A stretch of DNA of 64,000 nucleotides from Ailanthus altissimus (lineage: Eukaryota; Streptophyta; Magnoliopsida; Sapindales; Simaroubaceae): contig OX327694.1 of NCBI GenBank assembly GCA_946807835.1, positions 5,964,001 through 6,028,000 of the forward strand. The letters run 5' to 3'. Every line of letters begins with the position of its first letter. Position 1 is the stretch's first letter. The notes under the pieces were generated by a model that saw only the letters and a list, made by a program, of their open reading frames with translations, was not told the DNA's origin and did no database searches. The translations under genes and the position numbers were made by a program. Positions 45,390-57,760 of the stretch are shown piece by piece.

Positions 45390-48300
45390 ATTATAAAAAG
45401 AGATCAAGCATCCTTATTAGACGACTCCTTTGAGAGATCCATAACGTTATGATCCACCTTTGAGGCTCCTTTACCATTAGAATCATAGTTGATCTGCCAA
45501 TGCTCACAATGAAAATGCCTTGCAGACCAACCATGGTGTTATCTATATTCTGCATTAAAGTCCTTCGGCAGTTCTCGATAGGTAGCACGATCACGCCCAG
45601 ACCGAAAGTCGTGTATAAAACTTTAAGCAGAGCTACTAGGACTTCGTGACCTATTCATCAATGGCAACTTCAAGTTTCCTCTTCCCTTGGCTCATAAAAG
45701 CCTCAAACTCAGTAATAGCGACAATAATAGCTTAATGAAAACTTTGCAGAGCAGTCCTCGGCTCCTTAGTCACCACTGTCAATTCAGTGGTCCGAGCCTC
45801 GTAACCTTCAATAAGTTAACCCTCAAGGAAGCATGGTTACTAGCTTCTCAAAGCTTATCATACTTCTTTCGTAACTCTATATTTGTCACAAAGACTTGCT
45901 CTTGAAGTTGGCTAATTGTGCTCTCTAGGATATTCTTTCCTTGCCTTATTAACTCTTTTGGCCTCCAATATTCCTTATTTAACTACTCGACAGCTTGACG
46001 CAACTCAAGTACCTCTTATATATCTATAACTTTCGCTTTCAACTTGTGAATCTCCTTCTTTATTCTCTTTAGGTCTACCACTAAAAGGAATTTCAGTCCT
46101 CACAAAAATACTTTATTCTTAAATTTCTTATCCAGTTTCCCCTTTAATGCTTCCACATGGCATTCAAAAGGATAGAGTTGATCTCAATAAGCCTCAGCTT
46201 TGCAGAGACTATCCTGTAAAGCTTGGGAAAATAAAACAATCAAGTAGTACTTATACAAAAAAAAACACCAACAACGAAAGTTTAAAAAAAAAACTTTATC
46301 ATAATCTAAATAGAAGAACTCTTCAACTTCAAATCCCTTGCACTCATTTTAGGAAGCAAGTTATGTCTACACACGTGAATAACCTTCCCAAACAATAGTT
46401 GTACTCTCCTTATCTATCCTCAAGACTATAGAGTGCTTCACTATATCCTTAAATTCGCCATTGCAAAATCGAGGAACAAACTTATCCTCTTCCCCCTTTA
46501 AACCATGTAAAGGTAAACATAGGGGATAATACCTTCACTTAGAGCTATCCCCCCATCTCTACTTGAGCTTTAGCACTAATTGGTCTATTTCCACTTCCTA
46601 TTTTTAGTTTTGTTCTAAGAGAAGCAGGACCCTTTGAATCATTACCAATTTCAATTAGATCCTCTACAAAAATAAAACCATAAGAGTTAGTACGAGAGCT
46701 AAAAAGAACAAAAATAAAATCACAAGTAAACACTTACTAGAAGGAATGAAAATTTCTAGAGCAAGATTGAAAGAAAATGATTAGGAACCTCAGAAGAGGG
46801 AACTACCCCCGGTTTAGTTGGAGCTTCCTCATGCACAAGCTCTGGTGCAACCTCGAGAACAATTACCTCTGGCACAGCTTTCGATGCTACAACTGTAGAG
46901 GGATAAAGCGTCCTTCTCCCTCTTAAAATTTGGTTAAAGCGAAGAATCTCAAGTTTAACCTAGAACTCTAACCTCCTTGCGTAGTGGAATAACCTATTAA
47001 TCAAGTAAAATACTAAGAATCCAAAGCAGAATATAAAAGAGCACAACACAATCTTACGTGGTTCGCCTAATTATCTACGTCCACGGTGGATCCAAGGATC
47101 CTAGCCTCTCTTATTAACTCCCTAAAGATTTTACAAGGAAAACCCAATAAAGAGCCCTAAAAAAGACCTAATGTTTAGTGAACCCTTGCTCTACCACGAG
47201 CAATGAACACCCAAACGATAGTTTTACCCTAGCGCATACAAGAATTTAGTGTCTACCCAGTTCTTCCCCTCTCTTAGAGTCTCTCTTAATGCTTAATCTA
47301 AAATAAAGAGTTTACAAGTATTTATATAAGGTTTATTTTATGTCTACTAACCTTATTCCTTGTTGGAGTGAGAGTCCACTTGTTTTGGAAGTCCAAAACT
47401 TTTCAAAACTTGAACTCTGGATCAAAACGGACTTCCTGACTCTTCTGGCACCGCAGCGTTCAGCCCTGAATGCCGCAATGCTGCGTGTATCGCGCCCATC
47501 ACCATGGCACTGGGCTTCTGTGTTGGGAGCCGCGGTGTTCAGCCCTGATGCCCCTATACGTGTTTTCTTAGCTTCTGTCCCATTTTGTTTCTCCTTTCGT
47601 GTCCCACACATCCTAGACTTCTCCATACGTGTCCCACACATTCTAAACTTCTTATGACTCTCCACTTTGGTATTCATCTCAATTCTTGTCCAACCAAGAT
47701 TATTGAATCACCAATTTTCCAATAGCAACCTTAGTAGAAGGTTCAACCCTTCATTGTTTCGGAGTCGGAGAAGTTTTTCCACCTCTAGAAACACTCTTGG
47801 ACCCTTTCTTCTTTGTTTTTTTAGGTTTTGGTTTTCTTGCTCCTTGATATAGAAAACCCAAAACAACCTCTAGAAGACTTCCCATAAAAGCTTGGAAGTC
47901 TGCAAAATGACAAGGGACTTGGTCAGAACCTATATATGGGAAACAAGACCAATAAGAATTAATAAAAGAATAATTACCTTCTTCTTCATGGGAGGAACCA
48001 GCAAAAAGGATAGCTACTTCTGCTATAAGAACTGCAAAGCCTCTTCCAATAAGGGAAGCATTCTAAACCTTAGAAGGAACCAATGAATGACCATCAGGAA
48101 GTTTCTCAGTGGCAGCAGTAATAATCTTTAGAACCTCTAAATTTTATGGAACTAGCTTCAAAGCTTTAGAGTTACATCAAACTCTTCACCTGCACTAGAG
48201 AAGTTATCAATACTTGAAAGAGCACCAACAATAGTAAAATCTAATGTCTTACCCTCCATAGAGATTTGAACTACTTTCACGGTCACAATTACACAGGAAT

Positions 48301-49087
48301 AATAAATTAGGAATTGTTATGTAAAAGGAAAAAACAATGAAAGAAAGTCATATTTATTCAAAACTCACTGATGTTGGGGAAGATTGTAAATGTAAGGAGC
48401 AAAGATGTTTTCACCATTTTGATCATCTCCTAATAGAAAAAAAAATCTAAAAACAAAAGATTGTGTTATAAGATACGATTTTAGAAGTATCTATCGTCAA
48501 AGAATAGAGTTCCCTCGGAAGCAAAGCATACCTCAACAGTAACTTAGGACTATGCAAATCCTTGCGGGAGATCGCCTCCTTCCATAAGTATTTCCTTTAA
48601 ATTCTTTCCCTCATTGGGATGGAATGGAATGGAAAGCAAGGTTGGTTCTCCAATTATAGTTCCAAATGAAGTGTTTATCTCATAAGGGTAATTGAGCCTC
48701 TTCCACTTCACACTTATCACCACCGCACTTTTCTTAAATCTTGTCTTCTTATATTCAAAATATATAAACAGTCTGCTCTCTCTTTAGAGAACTAGAAATA
48801 GTTAACTTTGGAACAAAGTAGTTGTATGTCAGGAAGACAGCATATAATCTAAGGCTATAGGATGGCAGTATCTTATTGTTTAAGACGGCAATGTTCTATA
48901 GTAAATGAAAAACATTTAGGTAAATTTGAAGAGGAGAAAGGCTAGTCATGTGTAGAAATTCATGAATAATTAGGGGAATTAAAAAATAGAAGCATAGAAG
49001 ATATTTTCGGAATAAAGGCAATTCCTCGAACCTCAAAGTTCTTGTCTCATGATGGGGATCACGAGAGGGAAGAGCCTGGATTTGCAC
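45390..49087 (-). pseudogene. Antisense ORF downstream of Tat pol (aORF-like), broken
   Basis: Discontinuous minus-strand coding runs from ~49,087 leftwards. The N-terminal block 49,087-48,896 is MQIQALPSRDPHHETRTLRF, then TSLSPLQIYLNVFHLL. Blocks follow at ~48,760-48,540 (RFKKSAVVISVKWKRLNYPY, GEPTLLSIPFHPNEGKNLKE, ILMEGGDLPQGF) and ~47,830-47,730 (KGPRVFLEVEKLLRLRN). After the 803-bp insert comes GRRTLYPSTVVASKAVPEVI... (46,921-46,770). A coiled-coil-like segment lies at ~46,160-45,700 (VEALKGKLDKKFKNK, DLKRIKKEIHKLKAKVID, STISQLQEQVFVTNIELRKK). Several Tat elements carry an extra antisense ORF of unknown function between pol and the 3' LTR, and position and strand fit. Stops and possible introns break it. 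It could instead be a separate gene fragment. Confidence 0.5.
46926..47728. mobile_element. 803-bp non-coding insertion in the antisense ORF
   Basis: It is flanked by TCTTA (46,921-46,925) and CCTTA (47,729-47,733), a 5-bp target duplication with one mismatch. Removing it plus one copy restores a continuous minus-strand frame. There is no coding or clear terminal repeat. The core 47,440-47,560 is strikingly GC-rich for this window. Inside are two short duplications: CCGCAGCGTTCAGCCCTGAA against CCGCGGTGTTCAGCCCTGAT (~47,451 and ~47,529), and ACGTGTCCCACACAT (~47,600 and ~47,630). The ORFs at 47,333-47,677 on both strands are chance frames in this GC-rich DNA. It could be a solo LTR or small non-autonomous element; the class is unknown. 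Confidence 0.55.
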
Positions 49088-49100
49088 ATCCTTGGGAATA

Positions 49101-50760
49101 TGAAATGCAGACTTTAGTTAATTAAGGATTCTCACCATTTTTTCTATAATATTTTATGAAGTGAAAGAATTTTTTAAATAAGATTTGCAGAAACAAAAAC
49201 AAAGATAGAATTTTAAGGTTTTGTTTTTTCAAAAATTAGAATTAAAAGTATGAGAGGGAAAGAACAGTCATTTGGTTTTTATATTTAAAAATATAACCCT
49301 CTTGCCCGGCAATGCATCTATTTAGAAAAGTGAAAACATCATTAAGATCAGTAATAGTCTTGTATAGAACAGTAACTTTTAAAATGAAGTAAGAATTTTT
49401 AAATTTTGGTATGCTTCCCATTAAAAAGATGCATTCTTTTACTTATATGAGGCACATAAGAAGCACTTATTGGGCCTATTACTCAAATAACGCAACTAGC
49501 CCGCACCCATTTAAAGCCATTCTTCACTCTTAGGAAGCTGTCCACATTTTTTATCAAAGAGTAGACAACGTCTAGAAATAAAATAGCCCACGTGATTCAA
49601 AGGCCCATAAATCAAATCTTGATTATCCAAAGACCCGTAAATTTTTATAAATGAGTAAAAGGCTTTGCAGAAAGGTAGGGATTTATCAAATTATAATTTC
49701 TACTTTTATTCTAATTAATATTTGAGTTCTAGTCGAAAGATATTTTAAATTCATCTTAAACAGCTCATTATCTCCTAAAAAGAACATGAAGGATATTCAC
49801 TAAATATAATATTTATGCATACATACTTTAAAAAGGATTTGGACTTATGGAATATAAATATATATGGAATTTAGCTCATAATATATTCACATTATTCTAT
49901 TAAGAAAACTACACATAAAACATCACATTTCTATTTATCTGTACAAATACTCTTTCACATAACATCTTATTTTTTAGATAAACACTGATTTGAGAGTCAA
50001 AGCATTATTTTATTTTATTTATTTTTGTAGGAGAATGGTACGCTTCTATTAATTAAAGGAGTTTGCAGAAGCAAGCCCATAATCTTTTTTAAGATTCCAA
50101 ATTGGGAAACTTTAATAATCATTAAGCGAAGTTCCATGAGTTCATTTAAGTGGTCTCACCTTTTATAATATATTTAATAAACAGTTTTAGAATATTTAAT
50201 AAGTGTTCCTAAAATTAATTTTAAGAATCTAAGAAGATACTTTCACTTGAAAACGTTTAAAGTACCTACACATTTTTTTTAAGAATGATTTATGAGTTTT
50301 AGTATAATAAACAAAATCTTTTAAAGTGGTATAAAAGAATCAAATTAAGTTCACGCTAGAGTATTTAATTTATTTTTATATAAAATAATATATCTATATA
50401 TATATATGAATATAAATTTTGAAGAGATTTTTTATGATTAAAATTAATAAATTTTCATCAGCCAATCCGTGATTGATATGTAGATATAACATAATATGTT
50501 ACGTGTTAGTTTGCATCTCATTCTGTCAAGCTACTTTAAATATTTGTGTCAAGTTATGATTTTACCTGTCTATCGTCAAAATAAACAAAAATATGCTAAC
50601 AAACTAGAATAAATTTGGGATTAGGGCCAAACTCATGGGAATAATGTTGTTTTTATTCCTTATTTATATAACATATGCCTTGTGAAGACAAAATAGATAA
50701 CATTGATCTTGCAAAAGAAAAAAGAATTGGAAACAAAAGCTTAAAATTGAATGAAGGAGT
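49101..50760. other. Non-coding stretch, possible 3' LTR of Tat element D or spacer
   Basis: AT-rich with no coding. It should contain the 3' LTR of element D if that survives, but with no partner LTR in the window its ends cannot be set. A TATATATATATATG-type microsatellite lies near 50,395. Confidence 0.4.
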
Positions 50761-50764
50761 AGAA

Positions 50765-51169
50765 GAGGATAATAACAGTTTATAAAGTTCTTTCACAATA
50801 ACATCCTTCAACTAAAGAGTGCCTCTTATCCTTAAGAAAACAAACATAAGAGTGAAATTTAATAAGTACATCATTGTCACTAATCAATTTAGAGACATTA
50901 ATAAATTTCTTTGTAATTTGAGGCATAAACAAGACATCTTTAAGCACCAAACAAAAGCCATGGGAGGATTTTAGAGTAGAAGTACTAATAAGACTTGTAG
51001 GCAGACTAATGTCATTACCAATGATTTATTAATCAACTGATACTAGTTATAATCAACTAATTTTATTGAAGCATACCATTCTTCCTTAAAAATTCTATTT
51101 GAAGTATTTTGAGTTGCCACAAAGACTATTTTGACCTTCATTCCTTTTGAAGCATAAGGACCAGTAGAT
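50765..51169 (-). pseudogene. Copia element E, protease-region fragment (downstream piece)
   Basis: Read right to left on the minus strand: GGSTGPYASKGMKVK, FVATQNTSN, EEWY, then after a shift LKDVLFMPQITKKFINVSKL, ISDNDVLIKFHSYVCFLKDK. This is the gag-protease region of a plant copia element (LKDVLHVPxITKNLxSVSKL pattern). Removing the solo LTR at 51,175-53,257 and one CCACC copy joins it in frame to 53,263-53,696. Integrase and later domains are missing to the left. Confidence 0.8.
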
Positions 51170-51174
51170 CCACC

Positions 51175-53257
51175 TGTTAGGGTTGGTGTTTACGTGTCAT
51201 CCCTGAATGTACATATATTTGTGTATTTATACAAGTATACATTTTTATTAAATCGCTAATACCCATTAATATGGTACCATGCAATGTAATGCTACAGACA
51301 TTGTAGATTTGAAGGAGTTTAGATAAGAGCTCATGGTTAGCCACGCTGAGAGATATAAATGTTAAATGTTAGCACAGCTAAGGGTTAGCTGGTTATAATA
51401 CTCAGCAGATCCAAGAGTTGTAACCTTGTTTGTAATGGGACATAGACATGGAAATATATTAATAACTGCATAGTTGCAAGAGTTGCAATCGGGTGGTAGG
51501 AAATGCTAGTTACGCAAGTATGTTCTTGAATAATTGTCCCTGATCTATTTCTGTCGATGCGGGTCTATCTATGGATACCTTTTATATAGATCAGCATATG
51601 TCATACCTATATGGTATAGATAGTCGTCCTAGCTGACCATGAGCTTAGAGCTCGTATTGACATATGGGTATCCAGTTAAGACTGGATATGGGACAGGCTC
51701 ACGAGGGCCTCTGATAGACATCCAATGTAAGCCATCAATGAAGGGTCCTCTAGAGTTGAGTAGTATACGTGGTCCTTTGACCTGAGTGCCACGGTGGGCT
51801 TGTAAGTGATCCACCATACTTTGGTTCCATGCATGTCACAGACCTTTTATGGTGTGACCGCTAGGTGTCGCTGGGTATGGTCCGATGCTTATGGAGTCTA
51901 TTATGTACAGATATGGGATCCATCAGCTCCCATATGGAGTTAGATATCCAGATGCTCCGTCAACTCCCACAAGCAATCATCCCAGAAAAGAGTTTCGCCA
52001 GGGTGGAACAATATGACAAAAGAGTTTGCTCATATTGTTTAATGATATACAAGTTTGGAGATAAGACATGGATGAGCACTAGGGAATTTGACGGTGATAA
52101 TCTACATCCCTAACACATTCAGGATATCATGATTGAAAAACTATACGTATGCGTTGTAACCTCAACTTGCATGATTCAATGCGCTGATTTGTATATCCGT
52201 GACGTGCGCGTGGGGCATTGCTCATGGACTCATGAAATAGTTCTATTTGACGAATCGGGTGTAAGACCTAGGGAGTCCCGTGATATGGAGTATACTCGTT
52301 ATGCACTAGGCCAGCGTGCTAAATTAAAGTGTTTAATCTAGCAATATTCAGCACTACCACAAAAATACGTGCATGTCTGTATTTAAATGTTAAGTACAAC
52401 AATTAGTTAATAATTATTATTTACTAATTATATTATGACACGTGGCGTATTGTGGACCCTTGGTTGAATTCACCTAAATGTGGGATATAGTGGGACCCAC
52501 TAGGGGATAGACTTAGCAACTATTCATAAAGGACAAAATGATCATTTCACACTATGATTATTTAATTATTAAATAATTATTCTCTCTCATTATTATATTT
52601 TATAATATTTTATTATATATTATTACTATATTTGGGTGCCAAATAGTTAGCATCTATTATATTATTATTTATATTATATAATATATAATATTATTATTTT
52701 ATTTTATATATATACATATAAAGAGAGAAAGAAGGAGAAGTGTGTTTTTTTAGGGGTGGTGGCTGAGAGAAAGAGAAATGGAGAAGAAGAAGAAAGAAAA
52801 GAAAAGAAGAAGAAAAAATAAATAAGGAACAATGAAATTGTTTTATTTTTCTCTATGGTTCCATTTGAAGCAATGATGGATTGCTTCAAATTCTCAATTT
52901 CTTATTCTTTTGGAGAAAATGATATAAACACACACTCGACCATTTTGGAGATTAAGAGTTAATCCCGTGCTGGATATTGGGCTGCTGTTCTAGCTCACCA
53001 AGCCCACCGAGTTGGTGACTAGAATTGCAAATGAGTTGGTCTCCATGTGGACTCTAAGAAAATACGTGTATAATGTTACACGTTGTGGTGAGTTCTTTAA
53101 CCTTTCTAATATATTAATGCGATTAATATATTTTATTTATTGTGTTTATTGTTTAATTTTATGCTTCCGCCGCGTATTATATGTATAGGATATGTATATT
53201 AGGTAATAGACACAATTGCACATGCATACACCCACATGTATAAAATTCCTGACAACA
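51175..53257 (+). mobile_element. Solo LTR (2,083 bp) inside copia element E
   Basis: It starts TGTTAGGGTTGG and ends TTCCTGACAACA, flanked by the perfect 5-bp direct repeat CCACC (51,170-51,174 and 53,258-53,262). The minus-strand gag frame of element E reads through when it is removed. It belongs to the same family as 37,964-40,037 (opposite orientation). Near 52,490-52,730 it has a TATA-like AT-rich part, followed by a GAGAAAGAGAAATGGAGAAG purine stretch at ~52,760-52,830. Open frames such as 51,865-52,113 lie inside and are not genes. Confidence 0.88.
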
Positions 53258-53262
53258 CCACC

Positions 53263-53696
53263 ATGTTGATTGCCATTAGAACCAGAAAGACCACCATGTG
53301 GATTTTTTAGCACCAAAAACACTCTCCTCTTTTGAGCATACTCTTCATTAAACTTTTAAAATTACTTACCAACAGAATACCCTTGTTTTTCACTTGTCTA
53401 GCATATAATCTTGGTGTTATTATTAAAGAAGTTGCTTCTTCCACTTGAATATATATCTCTTTCAAGACTTCCATTAAATCTTCCTTGATTATTACTTCCA
53501 AAAACACCTCTACTATCACCAAAACCACAATGAAATCCAATGTAACCATTATAGCCATTATAAAAACCAGGATTGGTAGTTCTAGTATGAAAAACCACCA
53601 TAACTAAAACTCTTATTGCCTCTTATTTGATTTTGAAAGGCGTAATTTATTTCAATCAAAGTATTCAAATGTAATCCACTATTAATCTTCATATTA
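53263..53696 (-). pseudogene. Copia element E, gag middle piece with zinc-knuckle region
   Basis: The minus-strand frames give GLHLNTLIEINYAFQNQIRG, SYGGFSY, then (53,601 leftwards) MVVFHTRTTNPGFYNGYNGY, NNQGRFNGSLERDIYSSGRS, NFFNNNTKIICQTSEKQGYS. This is the Gly/Asn/Arg-rich stretch and zinc knuckle of copia gag. ICQTSEKQGYSVGK shows the knuckle degraded (Ser for the second Cys, Tyr for His). It is bordered on the left by the solo LTR and on the right by copia element F. Confidence 0.8.
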
Positions 53697-53769
53697 AGGA
53701 ATTATTTTAGAATAATTCCTTAATATTCTCTTACCATATATATATTATTTTTCACTGTCACTTTGTTTA

Positions 53770-54400
53770 TCGGAGATTTGCTAGAATTTTTTGCGAACCC
53801 ATCGAAAAACACTGGAGTTCACCGAAAAGTCGTTGAAAATCACCGAAAGGTTACCATGTTAGACACTGCCCACCCCAATATACTTAAAAAGCTCCAGTCA
53901 TTCCAATGTCACTGCCAACGTGCCAATCGAAGGTAAAAAATCACTAGATGGGCTGCTTGAAAATTATTGTTGCCACTCACTGCCACCTCAGATCCCGGCC
54001 CTTCTACACTGTTGTGACCAACACCGCCCAGTTCAAAAGAAACAGCAGTCTCCGATCATTTAAACGCCATCGAAAATAGGTCAATCGAAGATCGAACAAC
54101 ACCATATGCGCCTGATAAAGTTAACCGCCTTTAGTTAGGGTCTATTTGCAAATTTTTTAATATTCTAAGGTTAGATCGTAAGTTTTTATACTTTTGGAGT
54201 AATTTTGTAATTTGTAATAGTTTTGGGGTCATTTTGAAATTAATAAATTTTATAAGGGTTAAAATGTAATTTATTAATAGTTAAGGGATTATTTTATAAT
54301 TAATAAAAAATTTATAGGCTGATTTATAATTACTTAGAGTTTAGGGGTCAATTTATAATTTTAAAAGTTTGGGGTTAACTTATAATTATTTTAAGTTTAG
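53770..54400. other. Unassigned segment replacing the 5' part of copia F
   Basis: 53,770-54,125 is GC-richer than its surroundings, with repeated CACCGAAA / TCACCGAAAG words and no open frame. 54,150-54,400 is AT-rich with imperfect ~40-bp repeats of the form GGGGTCAATTTATAATTTT, common near plant transposons. Neither part looks like copia gag. Origin unknown. Confidence 0.45.
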
Positions 54401-54408
54401 AGACTAAG

Positions 54409-57400
54409 TTGTCATTAGTGAAAAGATCGAAATTACATATTTTGGGATTTATGGATAAATCTGATACTTCTCGGTATTATTCTATTAATTCTACTCTACC
54501 TAAGCCGTGTCACATACTTGGGCTATCTCAATGTATTACTTTTACAGGACATGTTATTATTGCTGCACAGGATAGTGCGAATGGTTCCTCTAGTAATTTT
54601 GAATCTTTACTCCGTCTACTCCTTTTTAATTTTGGTAAACTCTTAATTTCTGCTTCCTCTATTATTTCAAGTAATTCTTCTTAGTATTTTAACTCTGTAT
54701 ATTGCAATCACATGACTTCTGATCCTACAATTTTCTTCTTTAAAACTCTTAATTCTTATTTACCATCTATTCAAACTGCTAATGGCTCTCTCATGAAAGT
54801 TAATCATATTAGTCAAATGTCTTACCCTAATCTCTCTGTATCTGACATTTCTTTTATTCCTAACCTTACATTAAATCTTTTGTTTGTCGGTTAATTATGC
54901 GAACTTGGTCTTAATGTCTTGTTTACGACTTCTGGTTGTTATGTGCAGGATCTAAAGACCCATCGAACACTTAGGACAGACCGTAAGGTTAGACGTCTAT
55001 ATGAACATATTTCTTTAGATCTATCATTTCTATATCCTTTGTATGCAGTATCTACCTCTTAAGTCCTTCATTACATCTTTGGAACTCTCATCTGGGTTAT
55101 GCGTCAGTCATTCGTATCCTATCTCTGGTATCTAGTGGTCATTTAGGTATTGTTTCTAATAATAAAGATGATTGTCTTACATGTCCTTTAGCTAAATAAC
55201 CAGCTTTACCTTTTGATAATAGTATTACTGTTTCTCATGCTCCGTTTGATCTTGTACATTCTGATATATGGGGTCCTTCTCCAAATGCCACAATGGGAGG
55301 AACTAAATATTTTGCGATCTTCGTTAATGACTATTCTCGATATACTTGGTTGTTTCTTATGAAACAACGATCTGAATTTACTAAAAGTTATCGAGATTTT
55401 GCTCAGATTGTTAAAACTCAGTTCTTATGTCCTATTAAGGTTTTCCGCACTGATAATGCCATAGAGTATAGAGATTTTGACTTTCTAAATCTTCTACAGA
55501 AATATAGTACTATATGTCAAAGGTCTTGTCCTGGTACATCTCAACAAAATGAAAGAGCCGAACTTAAATACAGACATATTTTAGACACTACTCGTGCTCT
55601 TCCTCTTATCCTGAACATTTTTTGGGAGAAGTTGCTTTGACCACTGTCTTTACCATTAATTATGTTCCTTCTCCTGTTATAGAGAACAAGTCACCCTTAA
55701 AAGCGTCTTTATGGAACTTCATCTAATTACAATCTCCTCGAAGTATTTGGTTGTGTTTATTTTGTCCTATTTCAAAACTATAAGCACACCAAACTCGAGC
55801 CACGTATTCGATTATGTTGCTTCTTAGGATACGGGATAGAACATAAAGGTTATGGGTGTTAGGATCCTATATCTAACCATCTTCGTGTTTTTTGTCATGT
55901 AGTCTTTCTCGAGCATACAATATTTTTCTCTGTATCTAACTTCAAATCTGTGTATCCTCTTATGTCACGATTTTTTACAGATAATTCTATTGATCTTTTT
56001 TTCGATACTTCACCTACAGATATTTCTTCTAAGTTTCATATAGGTGAATCTACTAAAACGATGCCTGCTTCTGAGCCTCTTACCTCGTCTGAAGGATTTG
56101 CTCTCAACATCCCTAAGGTCTCCTCTACACCTTCTCTTTGTCATTCATCTCGAGTAAGAGAACTTCCTATTAAACTTTATAATTAACATTGTTTCTCTAC
56201 TACCCTTTCTTTAGATGAGCCTTAATCATATTCTAATGCTAGCTCTGATCCTGTTTGGCAGCAAGTAATGGAAGAAGAATTGCAAGTCCTTGAGAAGTCG
56301 CATACTTGAGATTTTGTTACTCTTCCATCTAATAAAACTATCATTGGATGCAAATTGGTATGCAAGATCAAGACTAAATCTGATGGATCTATTGAGCGTT
56401 ATAAAGCCCGTTTTATTGTCAAAGACTTTACTCAAGAATATAGAATTTATTATGAATAAACTTTTGACCCAGTTGCTAGACTTACTTCTGTTCAAAGTTT
56501 ATTGGTTGTTACTACAGTTCGTGGTTGGATATTATTTCATATGGATATCAAAAATACTTTCCTTAATGGTGATCTCATTGAAGAAGTATATATAAAGCCT
56601 CCTCTTGACTATCCACATCCTTTAGGCAATGCCTGTAAACTTCGTCGTGCTCTATACTGTCTTAAACAAACTCCTCATGTATAGTTTGCAAAGTTTAATA
56701 GGATTATTCTTCAGCATGATTTTCAGTCTAGTCCCTATGACTCAATTTTTTTGTCCGCAAGACAGCACAAAGTTGTGTTCTCCTTCTTCTCTATGTTGAT
56801 GATATGATTATCACGGGTGATGATCTTCTTGGTATTTCTACTCTCAATAACTTTCTTCAGCAACACTTTAAAATGAAAGATCTTGGCAACCTCAATTATT
56901 TCCTTGGACTTAAAAGTGTTGTCTGACTCTACCGAATATTATCTCTCACAAGCTAAATATGCATCGGATCTACTTGCTAGAGCTGGCTTGACAAATAGTA
57001 AGACCGCTTCTACTCCCTTGGAGCCTAATATTAAACTCCGATATTCTAATGGTACTCTCCTTAGTGATGCCACTTTTTATTGCCAGTTAGTTGATAGTTT
57101 GATATATCTTATTATTACTCGGCCAGATATTATATATGCTGTTTATGTTGTCAGTCAGTTTATGATAGCTCCTCGTACCTCTCACTTTGCAGCAATTCTT
57201 TATATTTTGCATTATCTTAAGTGTGCACTTTTTTATGGTCTCTATTTTTCAGCTCGCTCTCCTTTTATACTGCGGGCTTATACCAATGCAGATTGGGTAG
57301 GTGATCCTACAGATCGACGATCAACTACTGAATTTTTTCTTTTCTTATAAGATTTTATTCTTTCATAGAAAAGCAAAAAAGCAGACAACCATTGTCCATT

Positions 57401-57747
57401 TTAGTACTAAAATTGAGTATCGTGTCCTTACTGATACTACCCAAGAGATTGTTTAGCTTTGATGGCTTCTTGGAGATATGGGTATTATTCACTTAGGCGC
57501 TACACCCCTTTATTGTGACAATCAAAGTGCTATCCAAACTAGCCACAATGATGTTTTTCATGAGCAAATTAAACATATTGGAACAGATTATCATTTTGTT
57601 CGGTAACACGTTTCTCAAGACACTGTTATGCTCCATTCCATCTCATCTGAGGAGCAACCTGCTAATATCTCTACCAAATCTCTACTTTTTCGCCGCTTTT
57701 ATGCTCTAGTATCTAAACTCAAATTTGCTTCTACTGCACCATCTTAA
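54409..57747 (+). pseudogene. Copia element F gag-pol remnant (from gag C-terminus)
   Basis: A degraded zinc-knuckle stretch at ~54,500 (CHILGLSQCITFTGHVIIAA) leads to the protease region (CNHMTSDPTIFF, SDISFIPNLTLNLLFVG, stop, LCELGLNVLF). The integrase core is open at 55,293-55,640 (YFAIFVNDYSRYTWLFLMKQ, FRTDNAIEYRDF, CPGTSQQNERAE). Reverse transcriptase runs ~56,260-56,890 with YVDDMIITGDD at ~56,792. A well-kept block at 56,883-57,350 (YYLSQAKYASDLLARAGLTN, ITRPDIIYAVYVVSQFM) leads to RNase H and a stop at 57,745. Stops at 54,893, 55,197 and 57,604 stand for Gln; those near 56,307 and 56,681 stand for Trp. Confidence 0.9.
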
Positions 57748-57760
57748 GTTTGAGAAGGGA

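Larger units (their letters stand above)
36980..49100 (+). mobile_element. Tat-lineage Ty3/gypsy retrotransposon D, decayed and interrupted
   Basis: The plus-strand order is gag, (solo LTR insertion), protease, reverse transcriptase, RNase H, second RNase H, integrase, tandem-repeat region, then an antisense ORF. The second RNase H before integrase again marks the Tat lineage. No 5' LTR or primer site is seen; gag starts ~240 bp right of the MITE and the left part seems lost. The 3' LTR is not recognised and may lie in 49.1-50.7 kb. All sense genes have many stops. Confidence 0.85.

Noticed and set aside
45600..46100. Independent host gene with coiled-coil
   Set aside because: Strand and position next to Tat repeats favour the element's own antisense ORF; stops rule out a working gene.
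47333..47677. Overlapping frames of 114 and 105 residues on opposite strands
   Set aside because: They coincide with the GC-rich core and short duplications of the 803-bp insertion; GC-rich DNA keeps frames open by chance.
51629..52341. Several 60-80 residue frames on both strands
   Set aside because: All lie inside the solo LTR 51,175-53,257 and are not shared with its partner LTR as coding.
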